A DNA stretch of 48,261 nucleotides from Thecamonas trahens ATCC 50062 (Eukaryota > Apusozoa > Apusomonadida > Apusomonadidae), in contig NW_013657669.1 of assembly GCF_000142905.1 (NCBI RefSeq), positions 325,843 to 374,103 of the forward strand, given 5' to 3'. The translations under genes and the position numbers were made by a program. Below the pieces are notes generated by a model, which had not been told where the DNA came from, did no database searches, and saw nothing but the letters and a program-made list of their open reading frames with translations. Every line of letters begins with the position of its first letter. Position 1 is the first letter of the stretch. Below are positions 46,801 to 48,261 of the stretch, one piece after another.

Positions 46801-48193
46801 GCTTCCGCTTGCCTCTCTTGCGCTTGCTCGAGGACTTGGCTTCCGGCGCGGGCTCGGGCTCGCTGCTGTCATCCATTCGGGAGGCGCCCCAGGTAAATGT
46901 GCCCTCCTCGATGGAAATGGACGGCGGAGCGTTGGGCTCGTCCGAGGTCGGCACCTCCTCCCGCTCTTCGAGGAGCAAGTGGGCCTGGACTCGGCGGAGC
47001 GAGATGATAGCGTCGATGGCCTGGGTGATGACCATGGGCATTTGCCCGATGGGGAAGCGGAGAATGGCAAAGAGGGCAACAGCCGGGAAGACCACCTTGG
47101 CGTCGAGCGAGTTGCCGGCGGCGGCGTAGACGGTAAAGGTGACGACCGAGACCGCAGTCGGGGCAAAGGCCATGGTGAAGCCAATGACAGCGCGGTAGAG
47201 TTGCGACTTGCGGATGTGCTCGAGCTCGCGGGCTCGAGCGGCGAGGACCTTGCTCATGAACGAGTCCTCCCAGGCGTAGAACTTGACGACGCGGATGCCG
47301 ACCAGGATCTCACCAATGAGCTTGACGCGCTCATCGGTCTGGGCCTGAATGAGCTTGGAGATGCGACCGATGGCCTTGCCGGCCGAGCCTTGAGCCGGGA
47401 CGAGGAGGACCATGACCAGGAGGCCGGCGAGCGCAGACGGGCCCAAAAGCCGGATGAGGAGGGCCATGGCAACCACAATGAGGATGGGCCCAGCCCACAT
47501 GAGGTGGAACTGGTCCATCATAACCCGAATACGCTCAGCATCGGACGAGATGATGTTGACGATCTTGCCCGAGTCGGCGTCGGGTGAGGCGTGCGGCGCC
47601 ATGACCAGCGACTTGGAGAAGACCGAGTTGATGATGATGGCCCGCAGCCGCATGCCCAGCCGCTGCATGCGGTTCATGTGGTGCTGGAACGCGATCGAGT
47701 ACCCGAGCTGGGTACAGATGAGCAGGAAGATGTAGAAGATGCCCAAGCCGACCGACGGCTGCTCGCTCGGCGGCTTGCTGTTGCGGTCCTGGAGCCAGCC
47801 GATGATGGCGCCGAGGACCATGGGTCCGGCAACCTGCGAGCCGTCCTGTAACGCCTTGATCAAACCAGTGGTCACCACCCACCAGCCAAAGACCCGTCGG
47901 AGCGTCCGCAGCAGCGATGCCTTCTCGCCGCTCTCCTCCTTCTCGGCCTCCCACTCGGCGCTAAACTGGCTCATCAGCGGGAGGCAAGCGTCGCGCTCCC
48001 GCAGACCAGTCACGTCCGTCGGCACCAGCGCTCGCTTCCGACCGCGGCTGGTGTTTGGGGCGAGGGGAAGGTGTGAGTAGTAGTGGGGAGGGGGTGGAGG
48101 AGGGGGGGGGGAGGGGGGGGGGGGGGAGGTACGCTGGACTTGGCGTGATGATGGCGCTGGCAGCGGCGATTCATGCGGCGGCACCTGGGGCAC
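43833..48193 (-). CDS. ABCC/MRP-family ABC exporter (TMD-NBD-TMD-NBD); frameshift in an A5/T5 homopolymer; 5' end unresolved
   Basis: Full ABCC transporter without the extra TMD0, like MRP4. TMD1 starts after the conserved LVPTDVTGLRERDACLPLM block. NBD1 has Walker A GPVGSGKST and, in the second frame, signature LSGGQKQRVSIARALY with Walker B LILLDDPLSAVD (Asp in place of the catalytic Glu, usual for ABCC NBD1). TMD2 follows, then NBD2 with Walker A GRTGSGKST, signature FSVGQRQLLCMARAL and IIVLDEATASVD. ABCC proteins export glutathione conjugates and organic anions. The frame breaks at the A5 run 46533-46537, inside RDNMF|FGAEF; one missing base explains it. The frame is open to 48193, but through a poly-C stretch and without an ATG. 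A CACCAG acceptor near 48048 suggests an intron and an upstream first exon. The first in-frame ATG is at 47974. Confidence 0.88.
48086..48127. repeat. Poly-G rich tract near the 5' end of the ABCC gene
   Basis: Several G runs, the longest about nine bases, reading as C runs on the coding strand. It is probably intronic or leader sequence, judging by the similar C runs in the carrier and PA28-gamma introns. Confidence 0.6.
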
Positions 48194-48261
48194 CTGGGGC
48201 GCCGTGGGGGGAGTAGTGCAGACAAGGAGACTGGGATGTGTGTGTGGGGTGGGGGGGGGGG

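Overview
This is gene-dense, GC-rich nuclear DNA of a unicellular eukaryote. The evidence is spliceosomal GT-AG introns, genes on both strands with very short spacers, and a eukaryotic gene set: proteasome activator PA28-gamma, ESCRT-I VPS28, a GCN5/PCAF acetyltransferase, a syntaxin-17-like SNARE, the ciliary small GTPase IFT22, a BCS1-type AAA ATPase, a mitochondrial carrier and an RNF25-like ubiquitin ligase. IFT22 implies a cilium or flagellum. The overall style (strong G/C bias, few short introns, microsatellites in introns and leaders) resembles an apusomonad flagellate such as Thecamonas. That is an impression from memory, not a proof. Two runs of N (20732-20831 and 32792-33048) are assembly gaps flanked by simple repeats.

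Layout. 0.2-3 kb: a leucine-rich-repeat protein (+) and a two-exon amino-acid transporter (-), tail to tail. 3.9-11 kb: syntaxin-17-like SNARE (+), PPR protein (+), long coiled-coil protein (-), HAD-like protein (-). 11.3-18 kb: two-exon PA28-gamma (+), a small zinc-ribbon protein (-), a secreted Cys-rich multipass membrane protein (-), and a pseudokinase plus KEN ribonuclease protein (+). 18-24.3 kb: two-exon short Ca-binding-type mitochondrial carrier (-), secreted saposin-like protein (-), repeat-rich divergent promoter with a gap, VPS28 (+), GCN5 (-). 24.5-33 kb: glutathione synthetase (-), a nuclear protein with a duplicated zinc module (-), and a BPI/TULIP-like plus PqiA/LetA-like membrane protein (-). 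33-38 kb: BCS1-SAM ATPase (+), a decayed piggyBac-like transposase, IFT22 (+). 38-48 kb: a tandem-duplicated Golgi-type glycosyltransferase (+), a Cys-rich protein (+), RNF25-like RWD-RING protein (-), and an ABCC/MRP transporter (-) that runs towards the right edge.

The genes do not form an operon or pathway. Several touch membrane trafficking and lipid or solute transport (STX17, VPS28, TULIP-PqiA, ABCC, AAAP, SLC25). The ABCC transporter and glutathione synthetase are both part of glutathione/conjugate biology but are about 18 kb apart.

The two architectures I find most novel are the KEN-domain protein at 16.1-18.0 kb, which keeps the ribonuclease catalytic residues beside a ruined kinase, and the TULIP-PqiA protein at 29.5-32.7 kb, which looks like a one-polypeptide eukaryotic counterpart of bacterial LetA/LetB lipid transport. 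Four genes (LRR, PPR, TULIP-PqiA, ABCC) contain a reading-frame break. The ABCC one lies in a homopolymer and is probably a sequence error.
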